A stretch of DNA of 64,000 nt from Neodiprion pinetum (GCF_021155775.2 NC_060235.2:15029193-15093192); one strand, 5' to 3'; numbered from the stretch's first letter, positions 11,474 through 22,519 are shown. A program made the numbers and translations. The notes: generated by a model not told the origin, from the sequence alone.

Positions 11474-13139
11474 CACTTCTCGCAAAAATTAAGGGAACAA
11501 CAAAATTTTCGAAATTTTTTGGTGATTTTCAACAGGCTGTATTTCATATTTCAGTGAAAAATGGTCGTACAAGAAATAAAAAAACAAAGCTTTTGAAGCT
11601 TGAAGACTCTAGTTTTTAAATTTTTTGATTAAAAATTTTTCAAAGCACTATTAGCCATGCAATCCTTGGATAAAGCGCGAAGAAAAAATTTTTAAAATTT
11701 TTTACATTTTTTTTTTCGTTCTACGGGCATGGAAAAATTTTTCCGAGCTAAACCAATGCATAGGTCGCATAGCCTGTTTAATCAGCTTCAAGATGCTTTT
11801 TTTTAAACCTCGATACGACCATTTGTCTTCGAGATATCGAATTTTGAATGCCAAAGGATCCTTTTTCGCTCAACTGCCGATATCTCTGGAACTACTGGTC
11901 GCACAGCGAGCCGAAGGGCAGTTTCTTTTTGTGCAGAAAATTTCCTACAAAAATCTGTCATGGTTGATGTCAAAAAAAAATTTTTTTCACCGGTAGCGTC
12001 AACGTGAAAAAAGAGCAAAAAAATGCCATTTTGCCTTTTTTTGGATAATCGACTGTATCTTCGTCAATATTGGGGGGAAAGCTTAGGTTCGAAGAAAATT
12101 TTGCAGCCTAATGTACCCCAAAGGTCCCTCTAAATCGGTAGATCGATCGGTTCAGCGGTTTTCCTGGACCGATTGATTGAAATTTTGAAAAAATTAAGAG
12201 AACAAGGTCCCTTAAGAAACAAAAACCTTGTTCCCTTGATTTTTTCAAAATTTCAATCAATCGGTCCAGGAAAACCGCTGAACCGATCGATCTACCGATT
12301 TAGAGGGACCTTTGGGGTACATTAGGCTGTAAAATTTTCTTCTAACCTAAGCTTTCACCCCAATATTGACGAAGATACAGTCGATTATCCAAAAATTCCT
12401 TAAGAAACAAAAACCTTGTTCCCTTAATTTTTTCAAAATTTCAATCAATCGGTCCAGGAAAACCGCTGAACCGATCGATCTACCGATTCAGGGGGACCTT
12501 TGGGGTACAATAGGCTGTAAAATTTTCTTCGAACCTAAGCTTTTCCCCCAATATTGACGAAGATACAATCGATTATCCAAAAAAAGGCAAAATGGCATTT
12601 TTTTGCTCTTTTTTCACGTTAACGCTACAGGTGGAAAAAAATTTTTTTTGACATCAACCATGACAGATTTTTGTAGGAAATTTTCTGCAGAAAAAGAAAC
12701 TGCCCTCGGCTCGCTGTGCGACCAGTAGTTCCAGAGATATCGGCAGTTGAGTGAAAAAGGATCCTTTGGCATTCAAAATTCGATATCTCGAAGACAAATG
12801 GTCGTATCGAGGTTTAAAAAAAAGCATCTTGAAGCTGAATAAACAGGCTATGCGACCTATGCATTGGTTTAGCTCGGAAAAATTTTTCCATGACCGTACA
12901 GCGAAAAAAAAAATGTAAAAAATTTTGAAAATTTTTTCTTCGTGCTTTATCCAAGGATTGCATGGCTAATAGTGCTTCGAAAAATTTTCAACCAAAAAAT
13001 TCAAAAACTAGAGTTTTCAAGCTTTGAAAATTTTGTTTTTTTATTTCTTGTACGACCATTTTTCACTGAAATACAGCCTGTTGAAAATCACCAAAAAATT
13101 TCGAAAATTTTGTTGTTCCCTTAATTTTTGCGAGAAGTG
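11474..13139. mobile_element. Palindromic foldback/MITE element, copy 1 (1666 bp, TA duplication)
   Basis: The element begins CACTTCTCGCAAAAATTAAG and ends with its reverse complement, flanked by TA (11472-11473, 13140-13141). The other LTR has the site with a single TA, so the target duplication is TA, as for Tc1/mariner-type transposases. Almost the whole element is one inverted repeat: arms of about 730 bp meeting near 12210-12225. The inner part of the right arm is duplicated (12226-12404 repeated from 12413). No transposase is encoded; the short frames (for example 12366-12557) are accidental. A second copy of exactly the same length lies at 27056-28721. Confidence 0.88.
12226..12595 (+). 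repeat. Tandem duplication inside foldback copy 1
   Basis: About 187 bp starting at CCTTGTTCCCTT and covering GGTCCAGGAAAACCGCTGAA and GACGAAGATACA occurs twice in a row with small differences. The same duplication is present in the second copy, so it predates the spread of this subfamily. Confidence 0.75.
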
Positions 13140-13362
13140 TATTATTAACTAAGCCGGTATTCTCGATCATCGAAACCAACATTGTCGTTGATTTAGGTAA
13201 CTATAAGTGTTATAATTATTTATGTTATTATTTGTGATCGGTGGTAATATAATGTTATAGTATCGTTTCTACATCAACTCAAGTCGTTGGGACTCCGGAA
13301 TTATTATTTCCGCAACCCTCTCAAGTTATAAGAACCACGCTTATAACTTAAAAGTAAACGCT

Positions 13363-13403
13363 TATATATATATTAGCTGTATAGTAGTATCGACCTTTTT
13401 TAT
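13363..13403 (+). repeat. Inverted-repeat arm flanking the Gypsy element (right)
   Basis: Reverse complement of 637-672. The core TTAGCTGTATAGTAGTAT recurs in direct orientation at 13537-13580, followed both times by CCTTTTTT and ATAGAAAATTTT. Confidence 0.75.
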
Positions 13404-15459
13404 AGAAAATTTTATAAAAAAAAGTTATACGCCCTTTTACCACCAAAATCGCCTTTTCGCCGAACGGTAACACGTATCTTTATTCATTTATTCGATTAAC
13501 TTAACTTTGAACGTTCGTATCGACTACAAGATAAATATTTAGCTGTATAGTAGTATGGCCTTTTTTTTATAGAAAATTTTCTTACCCACAAAATGAAAAA
13601 AAAACGGCTCCGTCACTTGCATAGTTTCCGAGATATCCCGGTTAGAGTGTTTGCATAGCCCTCATCCTGTGTTAATTTAATGGGAAAAATTCAAACCGGA
13701 TGCGTCACCTTTTAGAATAAAGCCACCGTGCTCCGGTTTCACGAGGCTTTGTTTGAGGCTCAAAACTTACTTTTTCGAAGGTAGCTAAGAAAAAAAAAGC
13801 TAAAACAAAACCACCCTAGTATATACTTTTAGATACTTAAAACCCCAATCCGAAATTTGAAATAGTTTTCCTTGAAAAAATTCACAAAAATGACCTTTTT
13901 TTCGGCTCCTAGGTGTATATCTTATCTTAATAGAGATACTCGCATTCACGCAGGGGTAAAAAAAACTGTAAAAAACCATGCCCAGATGTAGCTGGACTAA
14001 TTGTAAATTCAAATCTCAGCTTGCCCATTCAACGCCAGAATGTCACGACCTGTCTTACATTTTTCGCGGGCTGCCGTTCAGGTGCTGCTTGACGTGCTAG
14101 GAATTTGAAAACAAATCGCCCCGTTCCGCAGTCTCGCATGAAACTATGATGCCACTCTTGTCGGTTACCCTTCACGAAATTTTATTACCATTTTGTGCTA
14201 GTATACCCGTACTACACAGTTGTAGAACCTGTGCAGTCAATTCGCATTTCTATTTAACGGTCTCCTCACCTGCACTCAAGTGAAGACTAATTCTAGTATA
14301 ATTGATACATCCACTACTTTTTGTAAAACTGGTTTTCAGAGCCAGTTCCGTGCCTAGAGGTGGTGTGAAGGAGTAGCCGCCCCAGGCACCGTGCCGCGAA
14401 GATGGTATTTGGGTGAATTTTTTTTTCAGAAAATCATAAAATTTGGCATCTATAATAAACTTTGAAAATACATTAACAATAAAATACATTTTGAAGTTGG
14501 AATTGATCGATTTTTATGAAATTGTGAAATGTTATAAATTATATACAATGAAATGAAGCAGTAATGTAATATGAGTCACTTACTTGGTGTGGGGTGGTTC
14601 ACACCCTAAATTTCTACAACAGGTGAGACTTGATAGTCAATTCTGAAACGGTATTCCGAATTTTTTTTCAACTGGTTAATTATTCATAAATGTTGAGTGA
14701 TTTTGAACAGGGCCTTTTTTAAAATTCCCGATTTTTTTTTTTCAAAATATACTAAGATCGGGTCTAAGATATGCCAATTGAAAAAAAAGATTTCAAGTAC
14801 ATTTTATGCTGTTGAAAATTCCCTGAAATTTTCGATACTTCTGTTTTTCGCTTAGAAAATTTCTAGACCGATTTGATTATGAAGTTGATGAAAAAAAAAT
14901 TGAATGTACCAAAAAAAAATAGAACAAAATCGCTCCACATTGGAACTCGTCTAGAAATATTTTATGTGAGAACTGGAAGTTTTGAGCGTTTTTCGGTAAA
15001 TTTCAAACCGTTTAAACAATCTTCTAGTCGATCAATGAAATAAAAAGTGCTGAAGATAAAATAAAAAAAAAAAAACAATCGGCACATCATGGGCGCGGTT
15101 TTGAAATATTTGGAAAAGAAAATACAGTTTTAGACAATTTTTTGAAGGTCTTTGTCAAAATCACTCTAAATATATATAAAAAATCAACCAGTCGAATAAA
15201 AAATCTAAAAGAATAGAGGTTCGTGTTTCAGAATGCAGACAATTGCAGCAAAAATTCAAAATGGTGAGGGTCAGACGCTAGTTGCGTCCACATGGAATTC
15301 CTGATATATACGTATATTTGTATTGAAAAAGACGATTTTCGTCAGCCTGCCCCAGGCACCGCAAGAGCTCGGCACGGCGCTGTTGAGAGCTATGAGTTTT
15401 CACGTAATTTGAAACATATCCCAACTGGCAAGTTTAAATAATGAAATTTTGTGTTACAG
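13404..15459 (+). other. Non-coding intron sequence upstream of the first visible maltase exon
   Basis: AT-rich sequence with poly-A/T runs and no gene I can support. It holds a direct repeat of the flank at 13537-13580, a decayed motif CTAGGTGTATATCTTATCTTAA at about 13909-13930 resembling the terminus of the TTAA MITE at 48118-48983, and two copies of GCCCCAGGCACCG near 14371 and 15349. A search by eye for a preceding maltase exon found none. The stretch ends with the splice acceptor at 15458-15459. Confidence 0.55.
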
Positions 15460-15662
15460 GACATTCTTGATTTCTGGTTAGATAAAGGAGTAGATGGTTT
15501 CTACATAAATGGGGTCCCTTACTTGCTCGAGGACGAAGATCTGACTGATAATCCCACAGGTTCTTTAATCCATACCTTTGGTCTTGCTGATAACGTCGGC
15601 CTGCTCTCTAAATTCCGAGAACGCATAGATACGTGGGTGTTACGTAACGACAACATCACAAA
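15460..15662 (+). CDS. Maltase-like GH13 protein, first visible exon (nucleophile region)
   Basis: The exon follows the acceptor TTACAG and encodes DILDFWLDKGVDGFYINGVP, the beta-4 strand region of GH13 family maltases. In active alpha-glucosidases this block reads W-L-D-x-G-V-D-G-F-R-x-D-A-x-P, where the Asp of FRxDA is the catalytic nucleophile and the Arg is invariant. Here the residues are FYING: Arg is Tyr and the nucleophile Asp is Asn. The segment continues LLEDEDLTDNP and FRERIDTW, as in other maltases. I end the exon at 15662 because only a GC donor (AAA|GCACGT) keeps phase with the next exon and preserves the expected spacing. The earlier part of the protein, including the DxxxNH region, is not in the window. 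Confidence 0.85.
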
Positions 15663-15761
15663 GCACGTGACACATTTTCCCGTTTTCATCAATATTATAT
15701 TTTTCATTCTAGTGAAAATATGTCTCTTCAAATCTGACATTTTACTTTTTTGCACTACTAG
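15663..15761 (+). other. 99-bp intron, apparently GC-AG
   Basis: The frame is open through the intron by chance, but the translated insert is hydrophobic and absent from the family. The acceptor CACTACTAG at 15753-15761 is good. GT donors nearby (about 15632 and 15666) either drop roughly ten conserved-position residues or put the next exon out of frame, so the GC at 15663 is preferred. Confidence 0.6.
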
Positions 15762-15957
15762 ATTCGTGGTAGCGGAAGGTTTTGAAAACGTTGAAAACCT
15801 AATGGCGTATTATGGCAATGATACGAATAAAGGTATTGCGCCAGTGAACATTGAGTTTATTCAAATCCTGACCAGTACTAGCAACGCCTCTTATATCAAG
15901 AGTACGATTGATGAATGGATATCGGCACTTCCATCAAACCAAACCTCTAACTGGAAG
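15762..15957 (+). CDS. Maltase-like GH13 protein, acid/base exon
   Basis: Encodes FVVAEGFENVENLMAYYGND, the equivalent of the (L/V)MTEAYxxLxxxxxYYG block. The Glu that acts as general acid/base in active GH13 enzymes is present (AEG). It continues GIAPVNIEFI and TIDEWISALPSNQTSNWK, ending at the donor AAG|GTAACA (15957/15958) in phase 0. NQT and NAS sequons are present, as in secreted or surface maltases. The next coding exon is 46,982 bp away and joins in frame. The frame is open with no lesion. Confidence 0.9.
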
Positions 15958-16027
15958 GTAACATAATTAGCAAACTATTTTTGTGGATTTATAGAGACAG
16001 ATTGCGCAGTCTGTACACCGAGCCGTG

Positions 16028-16206
16028 TGAGAAAGAGAGAGAAAGAGAGGGAGAGGGAGAAGAAGAGGGAGAGGGAGAGGGAGAGGGAGAGGGAGAGGGA
16101 GAGGGAGGGACGGAGGGAGGGAGAGGGAGGGAGGGAGGGAGGGAGGGAGGGAGGGAGGGAGGGAGAGCGAGAGAGAGAGGGAGAGAGAGAGAGAGAGAGA
16201 GAGAGA
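16028..16206 (+). repeat. (GA)n/(GGGA)n block J1, left edge of the array
   Basis: Purine-only microsatellite with GAGGGA and GGGA interruptions. It lies about 70 bp inside the intron and directly abuts the 3' end of element E1. Open frames through it (ERERER-type) are artefacts. Confidence 0.95.
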
Positions 16207-17215
16207 TTTATAAAAGGCTGAGGATTCAGGAGTCAGGGGGATTAGAGTTCTCGTTTAGCCTACACTTTACACAAACTATCAGCGACAAGGTGATTATTTA
16301 CATATGATAGTAGATATATTCGACACTTATTGTATCGCATAATGTAAATAGTAATAAAGATAGAACTCAAAGTAATTGAGCTAATAAAATATGAAGTGAA
16401 TAAAACAGAAATAGAAGACCAAACAGAAGAGAAGATTAGCAAAAAAAGAGATAACTAATAGCTGCTGCAGAAAAGGGGCTTAACATCTTTGCTACGCGCG
16501 TGACTTATTACCCTTTCTCACGCTTGAGCCTATCGAACAGGTGATTGTACAAATGCTGCTTGAAACTGGTTTGCTGGTACTCTGACACAGTCCTGAAGCT
16601 TATTCCACATTTCAGCGCTCCAGATACAAAACGAGTCTCTTAAATAATTAAGACTAGCCTTAGGAATAAGATCAAGACGCGAGCCGCGCTTCATACCAGG
16701 CCGATCAGGGGCCCTGATCTTAGACCTACTCACGAGATAGGATAGTAGGCCCACCCGTAAGTCGGACGCGAGGAGGGAGAAAGTTAGATACTCTATCCTA
16801 TAAACGTAGGGCAGGAGGTTCAGCTTCATGTACGAAGTGGAAATGTGATTGCTTTTACGGACGCCCATTACAAACCGTATGGCAGCATTCATACTTCTAC
16901 CGAGCTTCGTTACAAGTTCACCTGAAAGTGAACCATATAATCCTGCACTGTAGTCAAAATAAGGCAGTATGAATGCTTTAACCAGAGTGAGCTTACACGA
17001 AAGCGTTAAGGACCGCCGGCATCGGCAAACACGATAGAGGGAAGCTGTACACTTTTTTGTGATTGTCCTGCATTCAGTTCTAAAACTTAACGTCGAGTCA
17101 AGTGTAACACCCAGGATCTTCAACGTTTCAGTGACATGCACAAGAGTGTTGTTCAGGAAGATGTCAAGTGCAATGTCGGAGGAAAGCCTTTTGATGAGGC
17201 TGCCTGAGCCAAACT
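16207..17215 (-). mobile_element. Non-LTR element E1, 5'-truncated
   Basis: Minus-strand copy whose 3' end abuts block J1. The 3' UTR (16207-16529) resembles that of E3 (20292-20660): both carry GGATTCAGGAGTC/AATCCAGGAGTC near the end and TTATTTACATATG. It encodes the RT thumb and C-terminal region in one open frame (16530-17141) that continues in frame upstream to about 17215. It is truncated there and meets the G-rich 3' edge of E2. Confidence 0.85.
16530..17215 (-). pseudogene. E1 reverse transcriptase C-terminal fragment
   Basis: Contains KILGVTLDSTLSF, KLTLVKAFILPYFDYSAGLYG and AAIRFVMGVRKSNHIS. It ends with the MWNKLQDCV...QFQAAF equivalent of the family LWNSLP...FK block. The catalytic palm and the endonuclease are missing because of 5' truncation. 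The fragment itself is open without stops. Confidence 0.85.
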
Positions 17216-17239
17216 AGATTGCACCGGTTTGGGAGGGGG

Positions 17240-20200
17240 GGCGGGGCATAAAACGGGGTGAGGGATAAATGAAGCAGTAAATAGAGATAAAATACATTAA
17301 TAAGAGAATAACAAAAAACTTGGAACATGAATAGATTAATAATTGAATGAATATACTGATGCATAGATGGGTTAATGGATGGATAGATGGACGCAAATAA
17401 ATAAAAAAAAGTGAACATAGAAAGAGAATAGATAAAAGTAACAATAAGATCAGTTAAGGCAGAGGAAAATGATTCAACTGAATGTGAACAGGAGTACAAT
17501 TTAACAATATCAACAACAAAAATTCAAACTCAAGTTAAAAAGAATATAAAGATATTATGAAAATTGACAAAATTAAATAAGGTGGAACAAAAATGAGCAA
17601 TAAATAAAAATAAAATTAATAAACACATAAACACAAGAACAAGTTGGAAAATAAATGGAGAAGTGAAAAATTAAATAGACAAAATCAAGTCGAGATAGAA
17701 AAAAGTAGGTCAAAGTAACAATAGGATCAATTAAGTAAATAAATAAACGAACGTAACCAGGGCCAAAATCATCTCTTGAGATAGCAGAGGGAACGCATAA
17801 AGTAGGAGCAATAAATACGATAAATATAATAACATGAAGGTATACAACTACTGTAGAAAATTAAATCTTTGCTGTTCTAGATTTAAGTAATACGTGAAAA
17901 GCTTCGCGTTGAATGTCAAGTTAAACCTATCATTGTCAACAATACCCGATGAAAGCGAATTCCATAAGTAGCAGGTTGTAACTATAAAGGACTTTTGAAA
18001 CCTAAAACAGTACGGCAAAGAGGAATCCAAAGCCTAACAGTAGTCCCCAGATTAGCAATAATACGTTGCGACCGCACCTCAGCTGGTTGAAACATATCAT
18101 CCAGATAAGCTGGTCTACCAGAGCGTAAAATAGTAAAAAGATAAAAGCCGGTTAAGAATAACATCCTATTTCGCTGATTTAGCCAACCTACCTTAAGACG
18201 ATATCCTGTAACGTGCGCATTCCTCGTAACACCTGGGACAAATCTAATAAAGGTGTTAATAAGTTGTTGAAGCCTAATATCGAGTACACCGGTTAGGTTA
18301 TTACAGACTACTGAACAATAGTCGTGGTGAGGAAATATGAGAGCTGTTATCAACCACAAGAATTCAATATGAAAAAGCTCATAGCCTGATAGAAAGGGGG
18401 TACCAGATTGCCCTTTAGCTAGAACTTTGGCGATATCGTCAGCAACACAAAGGTTTAACCAGGTATGTGAGTGCGTAGTGTGATGAGTCGCTCCATACGG
18501 GAGCGGGGGAGAACATGAAGGCCATCAGAATGAAAAATACTCAAGAGTTGACGGGAGTCAAACGAGTCAGAGTTAAGGTGAGCGTTTAAATCTCCTACAA
18601 TGAAAAGATTCTTGTACGCCTGAGCTAGTTTCATAGAAGCATCCTCAAACTCTGATAAAACAATAAATTTTTGGGGGCCGATAGATGACCGCAAAGCTAA
18701 GTTCAGAAGCTTTCGGTACGATAATCTCCAGAATTAGATATTCAGGCTTATGGCAATAGAGATTAGGCGTGGGTAAAATTAACCGCGCACTTACATTTTA
18801 ATAACATATACCACAACCTTACCTCTGGCCTTTCCAAATCTATTATTCCGAAAAGGATATAATCTTGAATTCCAACAACTTCATCGGGAACACCATCATG
18901 AAGGAAATATTCAGAGACTGCTACAGCATGGTAAAATTGTCAGAAAAGTAACAGAGAAATTCATCAAAATGTGGAACAAGCGATTGAACATTCGCATGAC
19001 AGATCGTTAAGCAGTCAGAGTCTCGAACAAATGCATTGAGTCAAGTAACTAGAGTAACAGATAGCGTTCTTGATACTGACAGCAAGAAACCACCAACGCT
19101 AGGCGCAGATGTGGGCTCCAATGCTGAGGCAGGACTGCAACTCTGATTATACAAATTCCGAGTCAGTTGCGCGCGTCACGAAGGAGCAAGGAGCTGAGTA
19201 TCAGACAGATCCACAAGAGTACGTATACGCAATGGCCTCGCTCCTTTACTCTCCTTAATATACATATACAGTACCCCTCCCGGCCGCCCCAAACATATTT
19301 AAAGCGATGTTGGCAAGCATTCAGTCAAGCCTGATAGCATGCTCTTAACCACCTCAGCGCGTTCTTCAAGAGTTTGATAGCGGGCACCCAACGCAGCATT
19401 AGAACGCGTCCGCTCGTCAATCTTTGATAGCAGCTGCAATGTAACTAAAGCAACACCATGAAGCTTTTGTTCAGAGTAAGCAAGCATCTTTTCAACATCG
19501 TTGAAATCCTCAAGTCTTTCGAGGATACTTTTTCCGCTTCTAAAATTGAACGGTATTTATTAGCTAGTGAGACAATTGAAACAGGCGGACCGCCAAAAAC
19601 ACGTTCTCTACCCAGTCCTTGATGTAAACCGGAACCGGACAGATTGGTAACCAAGGTAACTGAGGTAGCTGAAGTACCTGACTCCTACATAGCCTGCCCT
19701 GGAGAACAAGGGCTACAAACAGTACACGTAAACTGAAATACACCGGGTGTAAGTTCTGATAAAAAACCCAGATGCGTTTTTAACATAGTTCGTATAAAAA
19801 ACTTTGCATAAACACCCTGACAGCTAATGTCTGATTCCAACAGAAAGTCGTTGCCAAGACCAGAACGTTACGTAATAGTGAAATGAGTACAGGTAGATGT
19901 TTAGGCGAGTTGGATATTATTAGAGCAGCTGAGGTAATAACAATATGAACACCATCACACCAACAGTACTATGTTTATACGTAATGTGCCAACAAACACA
20001 AAAAAGACTAGCTCACACGACCATCATAAATGGCAAACGCTCTAGCGGCCAAAAACTCAACTGAGTCACTTAAAGCATTTGGCAGTTACAGAATAGCATC
20101 TCAAAATAATAATTGAAACACACACATCAGAGCTATTAGGAATAAACTGTGGTCAAAGCAGCAAAAGGTACAATGATACTCCGAAGAGAACTCCTTACAG

Positions 20201-20273
20201 GACAAAACCTAATAAAAGCGTCCAAAAACACACGATAACCTCGCACCTGGGGTGAACACAACCACTCTCACAT
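17240..20273 (-). mobile_element. Non-LTR element E2, internally deleted copy of the E10 family
   Basis: Both ends match E10 (46521-52263). The 3' part encodes YLWNSL...YYLNLEQQRFNFLQ (17848-18030), as E10 does at 47045-47150. The 5' part matches around GTACCAGATTGCCC (E2 about 18404, E10 about 50127) and the 5' terminal ACAACCACTC (20258-20267). Near 18358 the sequence jumps from the E10-equivalent of about 47535 to about 50085, removing the RT palm. A second deletion near 19320 removes most of the ORF1 C-terminal domain. Remaining frames (17982-18359, 18455-18694 with the endonuclease motif GDLNAHL, 19299-19654) are fragments. Confidence 0.8.
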
Positions 20274-20291
20274 GGAGAAAGAGAGAGAGAG
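20274..20291 (+). repeat. GA-rich block J2 between E2 and E3
   Basis: Short GAGAAAGAGAGAGAGAG at the junction of the 5' end of E2 and the 3' end of E3, followed by GTTCAGAGTTCAGAG. Confidence 0.8.
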
Positions 20292-22061
20292 TTCAGAGTT
20301 CAGAGTTTATTTAATAAAAGCTAAGAATCCAGGAGTCTCAGGACTAAAGTTCCCGTATAGCCTACGCTTTATACGAAAAATAAAGATCAAGGTGATTATT
20401 TACATATGCTAGTAGATATATTCTACACTTATTGTATTGCGTTGTACAAAGGCATAAGATGAATAGTATTAATAATAGTACTGAAAGTAATTTAATTAAT
20501 AACATATAAGGAAAACAACACAGAAATAGAAAAACAAGAAGAAGAGTAACAAAAAAGAAATGAATGATAGTTGACCTGTAAGGGGGTTTGATATCTTTGT
20601 TACGCATATGACTTATTAACCTTTTTCACGCTCGAGCTTATCGAACAGGTGCTCGTACAGATGCTGCTTAAAGCAAGGTCGCTGGTACAATTTTCTGACG
20701 CAGACCGCAAACAGATATGAAAAACGAGTCTCTTAAATAATTAAGACTTGCTTTAGGAATTAAGAGATCAAGAAACGGGGCGCGCTTCGTACCAGGCCGA
20801 TCTTGGGATCTGAACTTGGACCTATATATCACGAGATAGGATGGTTCGCCAATACGTGAAATAGACGCAAGTAAAGAGAGAGTTAGATACTCTATCCTAT
20901 AAGCGTATGTCAGCATTCATACTTCTACCGAGCTTCGTTACAAGCTCCTCTGAAAGTCAACCATATAGTCCTAAACGTAGTCAAAATAAGACAGTATGAG
21001 TGCTCTAACCAGAGTGAGCTTACACGAAAGCATTAAGGACTGCTCAGGCTGCGCGAATCCATAATTAAGTCCACGTTGAGTCAAATGACAGTGCCATACG
21101 GGGTGTCATCTAACAATTTCACGCATCAACTGTCAGGTGATTTTCGCGTCAGGTATTGCTTCACGCAACTACGATGATGAAATATCCAGCATTCATTACA
21201 AACACTCGAATCGTAAACAATTCCAAGCTGACAACTCATACACTTCGTTACTGGCATAATATTTTTAATAGACGTCATAGAGATGAAGCAAGAGATCACA
21301 GCAGTTAGGCAGCATACACAGGGAAGCTCATAGGTAGTAGGAGCATCATGGGATTATAGTAGGCCATCTATTATTCTCACACACAATATCCACTCACACT
21401 ATGAGTCAGAGCTGAGCCGTAATTGAAATAGCACTTAAACGTATTGTAACGTTCTTTGACGTTACGGAAATAAATATGGATCCGCGAGTTTAATTATCAA
21501 GTCAAAATCAAGAGCGTGAATAAAATGTTGTGAAAAAGCTTCAATTGCGTAATATGTGTTTCTCGTTTAAAATCTGAAACAAGACTGTTTTTACAATAAT
21601 GTTGGTTGACGCAGCAACCTTATTCTTTTGAAAGATATCAGAGGTTTATATACGTCTTTTATCTATGATAATTACTAGATCATTAAAAAGGGGGCTAAAC
21701 GGGTGATTTCACTCTTTGTAACACTACGTTTAAAGCTATAACGGTTGAAACAGGAAACCAACAGAATACGAATACATACAAGCATGAAAACTCGTGACAG
21801 ATAACACACGCGTAAATCTATCAACATGCGTTGACGAATGGCGCAGTAATAGTCTTACAGTTTGCCGTGATGCCGAGAAGTGACGAAAGAATAATCGCAA
21901 GGATTATCCACACAGGGCAGTCAGTAACACAGAACTCAGGGCATATGAACATGTTCTACCCACTGTTATACTTTTAATAACAATTCAGTTACAGTTCAGG
22001 TAAAATTTTATCAAAAACGCGGAGCCTCCCAGAACCCGTTAACTGTTGAGCATTACCATCC
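20292..22061 (-). mobile_element. Non-LTR element E3, internally deleted (1.77 kb)
   Basis: Same family as E1 by its 3' end and RT tail (20668-20916: AYRIEYLTLSLLAS, ASLNYLRDSF). At about 21075 it jumps to the 5' region, where the minus strand encodes a PHD-like cluster (CMSCQLGIV...CNECWIFHHRSC, about 21150-21265). The 5' end has CCTCCCAGAAC (22024-22034), shared with the 5' end of E4. Endonuclease, RT palm and most of ORF1 are missing. Confidence 0.75.
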
Positions 22062-22068
22062 AGAGAAG

Positions 22069-22112
<44 letters not shown>
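22062..22112 (+). repeat. (GA)n block J3
   Basis: Uninterrupted GA run from about 22071 to 22111, followed by GATAGGTAGATAGATAGATA, the (TATC)-type 3' tail of E4 read on the + strand. Confidence 0.95.
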
Positions 22113-22115
<3 letters not shown>

Positions 22116-22519
22116 GTAGATAGATAGATATGTGTGTTTATTATGCATTAGACTAACAAGGCCTTGAGGCAAGCCGAAATACAAAAGAAGTAAATACATG
22201 GATACAAATATTATACATGCATAAGGTAGTAACAGAATGGTGTGATTAAATTGGGTTACAATAAGGGTACAGTAAAAGCGTATAGACTTGAACACTAAAT
22301 GATTGCAATGTATGATTTTCATACGGGCCTAGTCCACTGGGAAATGCATTTCAACATAACGAGGAAATTCAAATGAAAATGACTTAATATGTAACAAAGA
22401 ATGCTATAAATGGATAATACACAGAATAATAATAAGAATAAGGACAATGTGGATAAAATAAGAACAGTTTACATGAAAGTTGTAATTATAACCTGGATCT
22501 GATTTCCGTGTGGGAGCTA

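Larger units (their letters stand above)
701..13353 (+). mobile_element. Gypsy-type (Ty3) LTR retrotransposon, inactivated by nested insertions
   Basis: Two copies of a roughly 420-bp LTR (after subtracting insertions) begin TGTAAGTTTGTGGCC at 701 and 11265 and share sequence to about 1342 and 13353. Between them, in order, are gag with a zinc knuckle, aspartic protease (DSGA), reverse transcriptase (YIDD), RNase H and integrase, the gene order of Gypsy elements. A polypurine tract (AAGGGGGGA) precedes the 3' LTR. I could not identify a primer-binding site, because the gag ATG lies only about 10 bp after the LTR. No clear target-site duplication is visible. Five insertions interrupt the element, and there are also frameshifts and an in-frame stop, so it is dead. 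I do not recognise the family. Confidence 0.9.
11265..13353 (+). repeat. 3' LTR of the Gypsy element, carrying a 1666-bp foldback insertion
   Basis: Copies the 5' LTR from TGTAAGTTTGTGGCC to about AACTTAAAA; the foldback element at 11474-13139 splits it. The LTR differs from the 5' copy at scattered single bases, so the insertion is not very recent. Confidence 0.85.

Noticed and set aside
12366..12557. Identical 63-residue frames at 12366-12557 and 27947-28138.
   Set aside because: They lie inside the palindromic foldback element and owe their identity to the recent duplication of that element, not to coding constraint.
13404..15459. A preceding maltase exon in this interval.
   Set aside because: No conserved maltase block (such as the DxxxNH region) found in any + strand frame by eye; upstream exons are probably outside the window.
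16027..16307. Open frames of Arg/Glu/Gly repeats through the GA tracts, and Ser/Leu repeats on the other strand (also at 22053, 26674, 31958, 40635, 46201).
   Set aside because: They are translations of (GA)n microsatellite and change with every repeat length; no start context or domain.
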